DNA of 64,000 nt, taken from contig NZ_NXGX01000002.1 in assembly GCF_002844275.1 (NCBI RefSeq), forward strand, positions 124,001-188,000, given 5' to 3'. The position numbers and the translations under genes were made by a program. The DNA comes from Thalassospira lohafexi. GTDB taxonomy: Bacteria > Pseudomonadota > Alphaproteobacteria > Rhodospirillales > Thalassospiraceae. The notes below the pieces were generated by a model. That model made no database searches. It saw only the letters and a list, made by a program, of their open reading frames with translations, and had not been told where the DNA came from. The first letter of the stretch is position 1; every line of letters starts with the position of its first letter. This document shows positions 9,562 through 18,692 of this stretch, piece after piece.

Positions 9562-10377
9562 ATGCCGCGCGCGATTGATCATCTTGTTTTGTGTGTGAAC
9601 GATCTTGATGCCGCAATTGCCGCATATGTTGAGCTTGGCTTTACCGTAACGCCGCGTGCGATCCACCCGTTTGGGACCGGAAATGCGCTGATTCAGCTCG
9701 ATGGTATGTACATCGAATTACTGTCGGTCATTGAGCCAGCCAAGATTGCCGAAACCGATCTGGCGTCGCCATTTTCCTTTGCCGTTTATAATCGTGACTA
9801 TCTGCGCCATCGTGAAGGCATGTCGATGCTGGCCCTGCAATCACACGATGCGGAAAAAGATCGCGAAGATTTCATGGCTGCCGGGGCGGCTGTACCGCGC
9901 GTCTTTCATTTCGAACGAGATGCCAAAACCCCACAGGGCGATGAGGTTGGTGTGGCGTTTTCGCTGGCATTTGCCAACCATCCATTGTTGCGAAATGCGG
10001 TCAGTTTCGTCTGCCAGCACCGGCATCCTCCCCAGAATTTTTATTTCCCCGAATATCAGTCACATCAAAATACGGCCTGCGCGATTGGCAAGGTCTTCTT
10101 GTCGCATTGGGCTGCGGATGCCGTGCGCGAATTCTATCAAGGCATTGATGTCGATGGGGTGATCGAAGCCCTGCACGGCGATGAGCTGATCGATAAATAT
10201 GGCATTGATGATCCAAACTTCCCAACAGACGGGTTTGCCGGATTTGAGTTGATTGTCGATGATATGTCCAAGACCGTGGATGCGGCCAAATCGCTGGGAG
10301 CGATTTATAAGAAGGATCAGTTGATCCTGCCGCCCTCGAAATTCTTTGGCGTGATGGTCGTGATCACTGCCAAATAA
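9562..10377 (+). CDS. VOC-superfamily (glyoxalase-like) protein
   Basis: The 271-residue cytoplasmic protein begins with a βαβββ module typical of the vicinal-oxygen-chelate fold: IDHLVLCVNDLDAAIAAY, then GTGNALIQLDGMYIELL. This resembles the Glyoxalase_3-like family. A second module follows (HRHPPQNFYFPEY, then FAGFELIVDDMSKTVDAAKSLGA). Candidate metal ligands are the His of IDHL and Glu of YIELL. Members include dioxygenases, lyases and proteins of unknown role, and the substrate here is unknown. AAGGGG precedes the ATG at good spacing. A strong hairpin follows the stop codon, so it is monocistronic. Confidence 0.8.
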   Translation: MPRAIDHLVLCVNDLDAAIAAYVELGFTVTPRAIHPFGTGNALIQLDGMYIELLSVIEPAKIAETDLASPFSFAVYNRDYLRHREGMSMLALQSHDAEKDREDFMAAGAAVPRVFHFERDAKTPQGDEVGVAFSLAFANHPLLRNAVSFVCQHRHPPQNFYFPEYQSHQNTACAIGKVFLSHWAADAVREFYQGIDVDGVIEALHGDELIDKYGIDDPNFPTDGFAGFELIVDDMSKTVDAAKSLGAIYKKDQLILPPSKFFGVMVVITAK

Positions 10378-10412
10378 AAAAGCTGCCTGAAATGTCAGGC
10401 AGCTTTAAAATT
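10378..10412. terminator. Bidirectional terminator between the VOC gene and ruvX
   Basis: A 12-bp perfect stem (AAAGCTGCCTGA with TCAGGCAGCTTT, loop AATG) is flanked by A-runs on the left and TTTAAAA on the right. It can serve both convergent genes. Confidence 0.75.
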
Positions 10413-10445
10413 GGCATTATGTCGTTTGCGCTTGGGGCAGGGCGT

Positions 10446-10982
10446 TTATGCCTCGTTGCCCTCATCATCAAAATCGTCTTCTTCTTCATCGGGCACGGCA
10501 TTCTCGCCCGGATCGGTATGACGGTTAAGGTTGTCAAGCGCACCTTGCAGGATATAGGCGGCCGCCGTTTTATCGACGACTTCCGCGCGACGTTTGCGCG
10601 TCATGTCGACTTCCTGGATCAGGATGCGCTCAACCGCATTGGTCGACAGGCGCTCGTCCCACATCAAAACGGGCAGGTCGATATATTTTTCCATCTCGTC
10701 GATGAACGCGTAAACCCGATGGCAAGCTTTCCCAATCGTACCGTCAAGCTCACGCGGGAAGCCAATGACGATGCCCCCGACATTCTGCTTGGTGACGATT
10801 GATGAAAGCTGTGCAACGTCGCGGGTGAATTTCTTCCGCGAGATCAGCTCATAAGGTGATGCAATCTGCAGCCCGACATCTGAAAGGGCCACGCCAATGG
10901 TTTTGGTGCCAAGATCAAGCCCCAAAACGCGCGCTGCTGGTGTCAGGCACCGCAGCAATTCCTGTGTATCATTGCAAATCAT
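10446..10982 (-). CDS. ruvX: Putative pre-16S rRNA nuclease RuvX/YqgF
   Basis: This RNase H-fold enzyme matures the 5' end of 16S rRNA. The 178-residue protein has LGLDLGTKTIGVALSD with the first catalytic Asp, then IVIGFPRELDGTIG, LMWDERLST and the C-terminal DKTAAAYILQGAL with the last acidic residue. An acidic C-terminal tail (Glu/Asp-rich, about 20 residues) follows. I start it at ATG 10982 (MICNDTQELL), with TAAGGT just upstream; the longer open frame to 11123 has no family character. In many alphaproteobacteria ruvX lies near the gatCAB or pyr genes, as here. Confidence 0.93.
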   Translation of the reverse strand: MICNDTQELLRCLTPAARVLGLDLGTKTIGVALSDVGLQIASPYELISRKKFTRDVAQLSSIVTKQNVGGIVIGFPRELDGTIGKACHRVYAFIDEMEKYIDLPVLMWDERLSTNAVERILIQEVDMTRKRRAEVVDKTAAAYILQGALDNLNRHTDPGENAVPDEEEDDFDDEGNEA

Positions 10983-11213
10983 GGCGACCTTATAGGTTCG
11001 TTGGCGATAAAATACCAGCGCAAAGCAATCATGTTGCCCATCCGTGAACGCATAGCAGGCTGCACCCCGGGTAGCAGTCGATAATGCTGCTTTTGGTGTA
11101 ATCTTTGTGTGGTTATGTCGCAATCCTTCTATATTTGGTGTTTCTTTAGGTTGAACTGAAGCAGCTTGTTTGTTCTAATGTGTGAATTCAAAATTTGAGC
11201 AAAACTGAAAACA

Positions 11214-11228
11214 GCACAAAATTTGTGC
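11214..11228. promoter_or_regulatory. Palindrome upstream of the polyamine-type transporter
   Basis: GCACAAAATTTGTGC is a perfect 7-bp inverted repeat around one base. It lies 43 bases before the first gene of the operon, within an AT-rich stretch between ruvX and the transporter. This is a plausible operator; the regulator is unknown. Confidence 0.4.
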
Positions 11229-11270
11229 GAAAACGAAACTCAAAGTGAATGAAGATAAAACAGGGGGTAT

Positions 11271-12377
11271 TTGGGCTTGACCGACGGTGCATCTAATGAC
11301 GCGTTTGTTGAATTTGAACGCGTACAGAAAAGCTACGATGGCGAAACGCTTGTCGTGAAAGATCTCAACCTATCGATGCCAAAGGGCGAATTCCTGACGA
11401 TGCTTGGCCCGTCAGGGTCTGGCAAAACGACATGCCTTATGATGCTCGCAGGTTTTGAGACAGCCACACATGGCGACATTCGTCTGGGCGGTATTTCCAT
11501 CAATAATATCCCGCCGCACAAGCGCGGTATTGGCATGGTGTTTCAGAACTACGCACTGTTCCCGCATATGACCATTGCCGAGAACCTTGCGTTCCCGCTC
11601 GAAGTTCGCAAGCTTGGTAAGGCCGAGCGCGAAGAGAAGGTCAAAAGGGCACTCGACATGGTTGAGATGGGCGATTTTGGTGGTCGCCGTCCGGCACAAT
11701 TGTCGGGTGGACAACAGCAACGTGTCGCTTTGGCGCGCGCACTGGTGTTTGAGCCAGAACTTGTTCTGATGGATGAGCCGCTAGGCGCACTTGATAAACA
11801 GCTGCGTGAAAAAATGCAGTTTGAAATCACCTATCTGGCGCATCAGTTGGGCATCACCACAGTTTACGTGACCCATGACCAGACCGAAGCCCTGACCATG
11901 TCAGACCGGGTTGCCGTGTTTGACGATGGCCGCATTCAGCAGCTTGCGCCGCCAGATAAGCTTTATGAAACACCGGAAAACAGCTTCGTCGCCCAATTCA
12001 TTGGCGAGAACAACACACTTGAAGGTGTTGTCAAAGAAATCAAGGGCAATACTTGCGTCATTGAGCTCGATGGCGGCGAAGTCATTGACGCCGTACCGGT
12101 CAACGTAAGTAAAGTCGGCGAACGCACCCGTGTGTCGATCCGCCCAGAACGCGTTGAATATAACCGGGATCGTCTCCACGAAGATGCCCACACGCTCAAA
12201 GCCGAGGTGCTGGAATTCATCTATATGGGCGATATTTTCCGCACACGTCTGCGTGTGGCCGGAAACGACGAGTTTGTGATCAAAACAAGAAACGCACCAG
12301 ATCAGGTACGCTTGAAGCGGGGCCAGCAGATCGAAATCGGCTGGCTTGCAGAAGATTGCCGCGCTCTAGACGCGTGA
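11271..12377 (+). CDS. Polyamine-type ABC transporter ATPase (PotA family)
   Basis: This is the ATP-binding subunit of an importer for polyamines or related small cations. The 368-residue protein has Walker A GPSGSGKT, Q-loop FQNYALFPHMT, signature [15 protein letters not shown], Walker B LVLMDEPLGALD and the switch HDQTEAL. A C-terminal TOBE domain follows (about 280–360, with VSIRPERVEY). Starts are TTG: the first TTG (11271) lies only three bases after AGGGGG, and a second in-frame TTG at 11277 has better spacing and may be the real start. It leads an operon with the binding protein (12464) and two permeases. The 86-base gap before the binding protein contains its ribosome site. Confidence 0.92.
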   Translation: MGLTDGASNDAFVEFERVQKSYDGETLVVKDLNLSMPKGEFLTMLGPSGSGKTTCLMMLAGFETATHGDIRLGGISINNIPPHKRGIGMVFQNYALFPHMTIAENLAFPLEVRKLGKAEREEKVKRALDMVEMGDFGGRRPAQLSGGQQQRVALARALVFEPELVLMDEPLGALDKQLREKMQFEITYLAHQLGITTVYVTHDQTEALTMSDRVAVFDDGRIQQLAPPDKLYETPENSFVAQFIGENNTLEGVVKEIKGNTCVIELDGGEVIDAVPVNVSKVGERTRVSIRPERVEYNRDRLHEDAHTLKAEVLEFIYMGDIFRTRLRVAGNDEFVIKTRNAPDQVRLKRGQQIEIGWLAEDCRALDA

Positions 12378-12463
12378 CGATCAGACTTTAGGCAGAAACA
12401 GGATTGGCACGCCCGGGTGCCTTCCGAAGTCAATAGTTCCGGGAAACAATCAGGGAGCATACT

Positions 12464-13576
12464 ATGCAACTCATTAAGACCCTTTCGGCGACGGCACTGC
12501 TCGTCGCGGCCAGTGGTACGGCATATGCCGACGATATGGCTTCGAACATGACGCTGGTAAGCTGGGGTGGTGCCTATCAGGCCAGTCAGGTTGCGGCTTA
12601 CGCCGAGCCATACAAAGCCATGCATCCAGATGTTACGATTACCTGGGACGAAAGCTCGAACGAGGCTGTTGCCAAGCTACGTGCGATGAACGAAGCCAAC
12701 AACGTCACCTGGGATCTGGTTGACGTCGTTGCTGCTGACGCGTTGCGCCTTTGCGACGAAGGCCTTGCAATGGAAATTGACGCCAACGAACTTCTTGCGC
12801 CTGCTCCTGATGGGACGTCGGCCGAAGATGACTTTGGCGACCTTCTGGTCAGCGATTGCTATATCCCGCAGATCGTTTATTCAACCACCGTTGGTTTCCG
12901 GACCGACATGGTTCCGGAAGGCACTGCTGCGCCGACCGATATCTGTGCACTGTTTGATACCAAAACTTATCCGGGCATGCGTTCGCTCGAAAAACGCCCG
13001 ATCAATAACATGGAATGGGCACTGCTTTGCGACGGTGTTGCCAAGGACGAAGTTTACGACGTTCTCGGTACCCCGGAAGGTCAGCAGCAGGCACTTGATA
13101 AGCTCGCAACCATTAAGGATGACGTGATCTGGTGGAGTGCTGGTGCAGATACGCCGCAGCTTCTGGCTGATGGCGAAGTCTTCATGGGTTCGACCTACAA
13201 CGGTCGTCTGTTCTCTGCGATTGTTGAGCAGGACCAGCCGATTGGTATGCTTTGGGACGCACAGGTCTTCGATCTTGACGGTTGGATCATTCCGGCCGGC
13301 CTGCCAGAAGATCGCCTTGCCCGCGTAAAAGATTTCGTTCGCTTTGCGACCGACACGCAGCGTTTGGCCGACCAGTCCAAATACATCTCTTATGGTCCGG
13401 CCCGTGCATCTTCGGCTCCGTTGGTTGGCAAACATGCCACACTGGGTATCGACATGGCGCCGCATATGCCGACCGATCCGGCAAACAGCAAGAACACGTT
13501 CCTTTATAACTACGAGTTCTGGGCTGATTACCGCGACGATATCGATGCCAAGTTCCAGGCTTGGTTGGCTCAGTAA
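12464..13576 (+). CDS. Extracellular polyamine-type binding protein (PotD/PotF-like)
   Basis: This periplasmic solute-binding protein of 370 residues has a Sec signal peptide (MQLIKTLSATALLVAASGTAYA). The mature part starts DDMASNMTLVSWGGAYQASQ, typical of the spermidine/putrescine-binding family (SBP_bac_8 type), and contains VTWDLVDVVAADALRLCDEG. It would deliver substrate to the two downstream permeases. Aromatic residues in VSWGG and IWWSAGAD are candidate ligand contacts. The exact substrate (putrescine, spermidine, or another amine or opine) is not determined. GGGAG precedes the ATG. A strong hairpin after the stop probably raises its level relative to the permeases. Confidence 0.9.
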   Translation: MQLIKTLSATALLVAASGTAYADDMASNMTLVSWGGAYQASQVAAYAEPYKAMHPDVTITWDESSNEAVAKLRAMNEANNVTWDLVDVVAADALRLCDEGLAMEIDANELLAPAPDGTSAEDDFGDLLVSDCYIPQIVYSTTVGFRTDMVPEGTAAPTDICALFDTKTYPGMRSLEKRPINNMEWALLCDGVAKDEVYDVLGTPEGQQQALDKLATIKDDVIWWSAGADTPQLLADGEVFMGSTYNGRLFSAIVEQDQPIGMLWDAQVFDLDGWIIPAGLPEDRLARVKDFVRFATDTQRLADQSKYISYGPARASSAPLVGKHATLGIDMAPHMPTDPANSKNTFLYNYEFWADYRDDIDAKFQAWLAQ

Positions 13577-13589
13577 GAGCTAATTGGAA

Positions 13590-13613
13590 GGGGGCCGCCT
13601 GCGGCCCCCTTTT
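13590..13613 (+). terminator. Hairpin between binding protein and permeases
   Basis: The 9-bp stem GGGGGCCGC / GCGGCCCCC with loop CT is followed by TTTT. Located inside the transporter operon, it would act as a partial terminator or mRNA stabiliser that favours the binding protein. Confidence 0.75.
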
Positions 13614-13675
13614 CCCATTAAAGTGTGACCAATCGATATAACAGACCGACAAAACGGCGGGCTGACGGGGGCGTG

Positions 13676-15340
13676 ATGAGTGATACGACACAAGAGTTAG
13701 TGCTAGCAGCGGATGGCAGGCCACTAAAACAGAGCTTGCGACGGGCTTTAATGCGGCAAAAGATACGAGCGCTGATGCTGATCGCGCCACTTTTGCTGTT
13801 TGTGGTCGTGACCTTTATCGTTCCTATTCTATCGATGCTTTTCCGCTCTGTTGAAAACGACATCGTGCCCGACACAATTCCCGGCGTGGTAACCGAACTT
13901 GCCGAATGGGATGGTTCCGCCGGGCTGCCGCCGTCCGAACAAGTATTCCGCTACCTTTATCTGGACCTGTTTAAGGCATCAGAAGCCAAACAGCACACCA
14001 GACTGGGGACGCGTCTGAACTATGAGAAAACCGGACTGTCATCTTTGTTGCGCACCACCGGGCGTTCGCTTGATGACGTTGGTGAAGAGTGGCAAGACCC
14101 GCTCGAAGATATCGATGCGAATTTCAAAGACGGTGCGTTCTGGTACCAAATGATGTCTGGCACCGACGGCGAAGATCTGCTTGAGGAGCGCCGCGATCTT
14201 TGGGCTGCAATGGTTGGTGAAAGCATGGCCGGGGATGTCGGCTTTGTCCCGTCAGAGCAGGTTGCTCAGATGTTGCCCTGGACCACGCGTGCCTATACAG
14301 ATTTCGCAATCTGGACCGCAATCGAGGACGAAGACTCCGTTGCCGAGGAAGACCCTTGGGAAGCAGTCTATGGTGCCTTGGGGATGGATTTGACCAACCC
14401 CGAAACTGTCACCGCGATCCAAAGTTATACCGGGCCGGGGGCTGATGCCTTGAAAGCTGCGGCTGCCAATGTCGGCCAACTGCCGCAAACCGGCTTCCGC
14501 GAGGCCTTCGCGGCTGAGAATGAAGACTGGCTGTCGCCTGATGTCTGGGCCACGATCAAGCTCTATTCATCGAGCATGACGTCAGGATATTTCCTCAATG
14601 CGGTCGATATGCAATTGACCCCGGACGGGATCGAACAGAAACCAGAAAACCAGCAAATCTATACCCAGCTGTTTATGCGCACACTTGTGATGGCACTGAT
14701 CATCACGGCAAGCTGTGTCGTGCTGGGGTATCCGGTTGCGTGGCTTCTGGCAAACTTGCCAATGCGCACGGCCAGTATTCTGATGATCCTTGTTCTTCTG
14801 CCGTTCTGGACGTCGCTTCTTGTTCGGACCTCGGCATGGAAAGTCCTTTTGCAACAACAAGGGGTCATCAACGAAATCCTTGTTTGGCTTGGTTTTGTGA
14901 ATGATGCTGATCGTCTGATCCTGATGAACAATGCGACCGGTACGATCATTGCCATGACACATATTTTGCTGCCGTTCATGATCCTGCCGCTTTACTCCGT
15001 GATGAAAACCATTCAGCCAAGCTACCTTCGGGCGGCCAAATCACTTGGTGCGACCAACTGGACCGCGTTCTGGCGGGTTTATTTCCCTCAATCGGTACCG
15101 GGTATCGGCGCAGGCTCGATCCTGGTCTTTATCCTGGCGATTGGCTATTACATCACGCCGGAAATCGTTGGTGGCACAAGTGGTGTCTTCATCTCAAACC
15201 GGATTGCCTATCACATCTCAAGTTCACTCAACTGGGGCCTGGCGGCGGCATTGGGCTCGATCCTTCTGGTGGTCGTGCTCGGTCTGTACTGGTGCTATGA
15301 CAAGATTGTCGGCATTGATAACGTGAAGTTGGGGGGCTAA
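13676..15340 (+). CDS. Polyamine-type ABC permease with large periplasmic insert (PotB-like)
   Basis: This inner-membrane permease has 554 residues, while PotB/PotH proteins are usually about 280–320. One helix at about 31–55 is followed by a soluble, acidic stretch of about 270 residues (58–328) without membrane segments. The normal permease core comes after it, with the loop motif YLRAAKSLGATNWTAFWRVYFPQSVPG that contacts the ATPase. By topology the insert should face the periplasm. I recognise no domain in it. The start at ATG 13676 follows GGGGG; a GTG at 13625 is possible. Four bases separate it from the next permease. Confidence 0.88.
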   Translation: MSDTTQELVLAADGRPLKQSLRRALMRQKIRALMLIAPLLLFVVVTFIVPILSMLFRSVENDIVPDTIPGVVTELAEWDGSAGLPPSEQVFRYLYLDLFKASEAKQHTRLGTRLNYEKTGLSSLLRTTGRSLDDVGEEWQDPLEDIDANFKDGAFWYQMMSGTDGEDLLEERRDLWAAMVGESMAGDVGFVPSEQVAQMLPWTTRAYTDFAIWTAIEDEDSVAEEDPWEAVYGALGMDLTNPETVTAIQSYTGPGADALKAAAANVGQLPQTGFREAFAAENEDWLSPDVWATIKLYSSSMTSGYFLNAVDMQLTPDGIEQKPENQQIYTQLFMRTLVMALIITASCVVLGYPVAWLLANLPMRTASILMILVLLPFWTSLLVRTSAWKVLLQQQGVINEILVWLGFVNDADRLILMNNATGTIIAMTHILLPFMILPLYSVMKTIQPSYLRAAKSLGATNWTAFWRVYFPQSVPGIGAGSILVFILAIGYYITPEIVGGTSGVFISNRIAYHISSSLNWGLAAALGSILLVVVLGLYWCYDKIVGIDNVKLGG

Positions 15341-15344
15341 GGGC

Positions 15345-16565
15345 ATGAGTGCTGCAATCATTGAAATCAAACGGCCGGACCTTTTGACCTTCACGATGCC
15401 CATCGTGGCAGTATTGGGGGCGATGTTCGGCTTTATCACCGGCAACATCTTTGGTGATCCATGGATCGGGTTGATCGGCGGTGCCATTGTCGGTGCAGCA
15501 TTGGCCGGTGTTCTGGCAAAGATCACGTCGGTCAAGCGTTGGAAAAGCATCTGGGGCGTTGCCGTGCTTTTCGGTGTCGTCGGGGCAATGTTCGGCGGTG
15601 TTGGCGGTTTGTTTGGCGGATTTCTTGTCGGCCTCTCGATGGGCTGGTTCGCGACATGGGTCGGCACCGGTCAGTATCGTAAACGTGTGCCAATCTATTA
15701 CACACCGGGGCAGGTGCTGTGGCACAGTACGTTCCTGTTCATCTGTGCTTTCGTCTTCTTCTTCCTGATCGCACCCTTGGTTCCAGTCATTTGGCTAAGC
15801 TTCAATGCTGAAAACTTCTTCACCTTTACGCCTGAAATGCTGAGTTTTAAGGCCGAAGGCTATAGCCTGAAGCATTACCGTGACTTCCTTGGGACGGATG
15901 AGTGGATGGTGCCGCTCAAAAACTCGCTGATCATTGCGCCGATTGCGACGATTATATCGGTGTCGCTTGGGACGTTGGCGGCTATTGGTTTGAGCCAGTC
16001 TCATGTGCCCGGTCGGCAGGCAATGATGGCTATCCTGATTTCTCCGATGATTGTGCCATTGATCATTTCTGCGACTGGCATGTTCTTTTTCTATGCGCCG
16101 CTTGGCAACTGGCTTCAGGTAAATCTCGGCCTTAATCAGGCATTTGTTGGTTATGTGAAGGTGATCCTGGCCCATGCTGTGCTGGGGATTCCCTTCGTTA
16201 TTATCACTGTCACGGCGACATTGGTGGGCTTTGATAAATCGCTGACGCGTGCAGCGGCGAATATGGGGGCCAACCCGGTCACTACGTTCTTCAGAGTACA
16301 GATGCCGCTTATTCTGCCGGGCGTGATTTCGGGCGGTTTGTTTGCTTTCATCACCTCGTTTGATGAAGTGGTTGTTGTGTTGTTCGTCGGCTCAGCCCGT
16401 CAGCAAACTCTGCCATGGCAGATGTACACTGGTTTGCGCGAACAGATTTCTCCGACCATTCTGGCCGCAGCGACAATCCTTGTATCGGTCTCGATCCTGC
16501 TTCTGCTAACGGTTGAGTTGCTCCGCCGTCGTTCCGAGCGTCTGCGTGGCATGAGCCCAGGATAA
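15345..16565 (+). CDS. Polyamine-type ABC permease with glycine-rich N-terminal extension (PotC-like)
   Basis: This is the second permease of the importer, 406 residues. The C-terminal 270 residues are a normal PotC/PotI permease with the coupling loop LTRAAANMGANPVTTFFRVQMPLILPG. The first 105 residues are additional. They hold about three hydrophobic helices packed with Gly and Ala (AMFGFITGNIFG, IGGAIVGAALAG, GAMFGGVGGLFGGFLVG), a glycine-zipper pattern. The extension may pack against the first permease. AAGGGC stands just before the ATG. A terminator follows at 16628. Confidence 0.88.
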   Translation: MSAAIIEIKRPDLLTFTMPIVAVLGAMFGFITGNIFGDPWIGLIGGAIVGAALAGVLAKITSVKRWKSIWGVAVLFGVVGAMFGGVGGLFGGFLVGLSMGWFATWVGTGQYRKRVPIYYTPGQVLWHSTFLFICAFVFFFLIAPLVPVIWLSFNAENFFTFTPEMLSFKAEGYSLKHYRDFLGTDEWMVPLKNSLIIAPIATIISVSLGTLAAIGLSQSHVPGRQAMMAILISPMIVPLIISATGMFFFYAPLGNWLQVNLGLNQAFVGYVKVILAHAVLGIPFVIITVTATLVGFDKSLTRAAANMGANPVTTFFRVQMPLILPGVISGGLFAFITSFDEVVVVLFVGSARQQTLPWQMYTGLREQISPTILAAATILVSVSILLLLTVELLRRRSERLRGMSPG

Positions 16566-16627
16566 GCCGAATGCATCAGACCAGAACTGTATCTCGTTAA
16601 ACAGACCGGGATACATCTGAGTTAAAT

Positions 16628-16661
16628 CGGGCCGGCGGCATTCTGTGTCGTCGGCCCGTTT
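16628..16661 (+). terminator. Terminator of the polyamine-type transporter operon
   Basis: A 10-bp stem CGGGCCGGCG / CGTCGGCCCG with one mismatch and an 11-base loop is followed by TTT. It lies 62 bases after the last permease gene. Confidence 0.6.
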
Positions 16662-16696
16662 GTATATTCGGCCTGTAAAATTCCGCCCAATCGCAT

Positions 16697-16855
16697 GTGC
16701 ATTATGGTGATTGTTATCGTGCATTGATGCGCGAGGGTGTTGTGCCAGAACCATGGCGTAAAATCTCAAAACCGAAACGACCGGTGTGGCGCATGATCAT
16801 CGGCATTACCGGCCCTTGCGGCGGGGGCGTCGGGGTGCTAGTTTCCGCGCTGTAA
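16697..16855 (+). CDS. Small single-span membrane protein, unrecognised
   Basis: A short frame of 42 codons from ATG 16727 (52 from GTG 16697) ends at 16855. The C-terminal part reads PKRPVWRMIIGITG, then a glycine run (GGGVGV) and LVSAL. This gives a basic segment followed by one hydrophobic helix. The support is position: it lies between two terminators, and the second (16866–16893) begins 11 bases after its stop, as for a real monocistronic gene. No convincing ribosome site was found for either start. I do not recognise the family. It could be chance, but the basic-then-hydrophobic composition and the terminator argue for a gene. Confidence 0.4.
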   Translation: MHYGDCYRALMREGVVPEPWRKISKPKRPVWRMIIGITGPCGGGVGVLVSAL

Positions 16856-16865
16856 TTCACGTTCT

Positions 16866-16893
16866 GGCAGATGGATCATCTGCCGGGTTTTTT
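16866..16893 (+). terminator. Strong terminator directly upstream of gatC
   Basis: The 8-bp stem GGCAGATG / CATCTGCC with loop GAT is followed by GGGTTTTTT. It ends 27 bases before the gatC start. It either ends the small gene at 16697–16855 or acts as an attenuator in the gatCAB leader. Confidence 0.75.
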
Positions 16894-16920
16894 GTCATTC
16901 CTTAAGAGAGACTTTCATCC

Positions 16921-17211
16921 ATGTCGTCTTTGGATAAGGAAACAGTTCGCCGTATTGCCTATCTTTCACGTATCAACGTGTCCGAAGAAGGCCTGACCGA
17001 ACTGGCGGGTGATTTGACCCGTATCCTCGATTTTGTCGAGGAACTGCAAGAAGTTGATGTCGAAGGTTGTGAACCCCTGACGTCGGTTGCCGATCTGACC
17101 TTGCCGCTGCGCAAGGATGAAGTCACCGATGGCAACATCCAGCAAAAAGTGCTGTCAAACGCACCGATGACCGATGCTGGCTGTTTTGTTGTGCCCAAGG
17201 TGGTTGAATAA
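16921..17211 (+). CDS. gatC: Asp/Glu-tRNA(Asn/Gln) amidotransferase subunit C
   Basis: GatC is the small subunit that clasps GatA and GatB in the amidotransferase that makes Gln-tRNA(Gln) and Asn-tRNA(Asn) from misacylated precursors. At 96 residues it has normal length, with the helical N-terminus [16 protein letters not shown] and the conserved [11 protein letters not shown] near the end. Its stop codon shares one base with the gatA start (TAATG), so translation is coupled. Transcription must begin within or read through the terminator just upstream. Confidence 0.95.
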   Translation: MSSLDKETVRRIAYLSRINVSEEGLTELAGDLTRILDFVEELQEVDVEGCEPLTSVADLTLPLRKDEVTDGNIQQKVLSNAPMTDAGCFVVPKVVE

Positions 17212-18689
17212 TGACTGATCTGACAAAGCTGACACTTGCCGAGGCCCGCGACGGTCTTGCAAAGGGTGATTACACTTCGGTCGAATTGACCCAAGCACAC
17301 CTGAAATCGATGGAAGCGCATCGCAACCTGAACGCTTACATCACCGAAACCCCGGACAAAGCCATCGAGATGGCCAAGGCATCCGATGCCAAGCGCGCCA
17401 AAGGTGACGCTGGCAACATGGAAGGCCTGCCGATTGCGGTCAAAGACCTTTTCTGCACCGAAGGTGTTCAGACCACCGCCGCATCGCACATCCTCGAAGG
17501 GTTCAAACCTGAATATGAATCAACCGTCACCAGCAAGCTGTTTGATAATGGCGCTGTGATGCTCGGTAAGGCGAACCTTGATGAGTTCGCCATGGGGTCT
17601 GCCAATACGTCATCCTACTACGGTAATGTAATTAACCCGTGGAAAGGCAAAGACGGCAAGGACCTTGTACCCGGTGGCTCGTCGGGTGGTTCGGCTGCTG
17701 CCGTTGCCGGTGGCATGGCGCTTGCCGCAACCGGGACCGATACCGGTGGTTCAATCCGTCAACCCGCATCCTATTGCGGTATTGTTGGCTTGAAGCCGAC
17801 CTATGGTCGTTGTTCACGCTGGGGTGTCGTTGCCTTTGCAAGCTCGCTTGATCAGGCCGGTCCGATGACCAAAACCGTGCGTGATGCGGCCATCATGCTC
17901 GGTTCAATGGCCGGTCACGATGCCAAGGACAGCACGTCTGCCCCGATGGCAGTGCCTGACTTCGAAGCCGCCCTGACCGGCGACATTCGCGGTATGAAAA
18001 TCGGTATTCCCAAAGAATACCGCGTTGATGGCATGCCCGAAGAAATCACCAAGCTTTGGGAAAATGGCGTTGCCATGTTGCGCGATGCCGGTGCGGAAGT
18101 GGTCGATGTGACCTTGCCGCACACCAAATATGCGCTGGGTACCTATTATATCGTTGCCCCGGCCGAAGCATCGTCGAACCTGGCACGCTATGACGGTCTG
18201 CGTTATGGCCAGCGTGTCATGGACGAAGGCGACAGCCTTGATGACATGTATTCCAAATCACGTGCGGCTGGTTTCGGTAAAGAAGTCCAGCGCCGCATCA
18301 TGATCGGGACCTATGTGCTGTCGGCTGGCTATTATGACGCCTATTACAATAAGGCGCTTAAAGTTCGTCGTCGCATCTACGAAGATTTCGCAAACGCCTT
18401 TGGCAAAGTTGATGCCATTCTGGCACCGACCGCACCGTCTGCGGCCTTTGCGATTGGTGAAAACGAAGACGATCCGGTCAAAATGTATCTCAACGATGTG
18501 TTCACCGTTCCGGCAAGCCTTGCGGGTCTTCCGGGCCTGTCATTGCCGGCTGGTCTGTCGTCCGAAGGTCTTCCGCTTGGTTTGCAGCTGATTGGCAAAC
18601 CGTTTGACGAAGAAACCGTTCTGCGTGTCGGGGGTGTACTTGAAAGTGCGGCCAACTTTACCGCAAAACCATTCGGGCAGGAGGGCTGA
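17211..18689 (+). CDS. gatA: Asp/Glu-tRNA(Asn/Gln) amidotransferase subunit A
   Basis: This is the amidase subunit, which releases ammonia from glutamine for transfer to the misacylated tRNA. The 492-residue protein has the amidase-signature triad. Lys is in PIAVKDLF (about residue 79), cis-Ser/Ser are in [14 protein letters not shown] and [14 protein letters not shown], and the downstream signature [13 protein letters not shown] is also present. Length is normal. It overlaps gatC by one base and is followed after three bases by gatB. Confidence 0.97.
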   Translation: MTDLTKLTLAEARDGLAKGDYTSVELTQAHLKSMEAHRNLNAYITETPDKAIEMAKASDAKRAKGDAGNMEGLPIAVKDLFCTEGVQTTAASHILEGFKPEYESTVTSKLFDNGAVMLGKANLDEFAMGSANTSSYYGNVINPWKGKDGKDLVPGGSSGGSAAAVAGGMALAATGTDTGGSIRQPASYCGIVGLKPTYGRCSRWGVVAFASSLDQAGPMTKTVRDAAIMLGSMAGHDAKDSTSAPMAVPDFEAALTGDIRGMKIGIPKEYRVDGMPEEITKLWENGVAMLRDAGAEVVDVTLPHTKYALGTYYIVAPAEASSNLARYDGLRYGQRVMDEGDSLDDMYSKSRAAGFGKEVQRRIMIGTYVLSAGYYDAYYNKALKVRRRIYEDFANAFGKVDAILAPTAPSAAFAIGENEDDPVKMYLNDVFTVPASLAGLPGLSLPAGLSSEGLPLGLQLIGKPFDEETVLRVGGVLESAANFTAKPFGQEG

Positions 18690-18692
18690 TCC

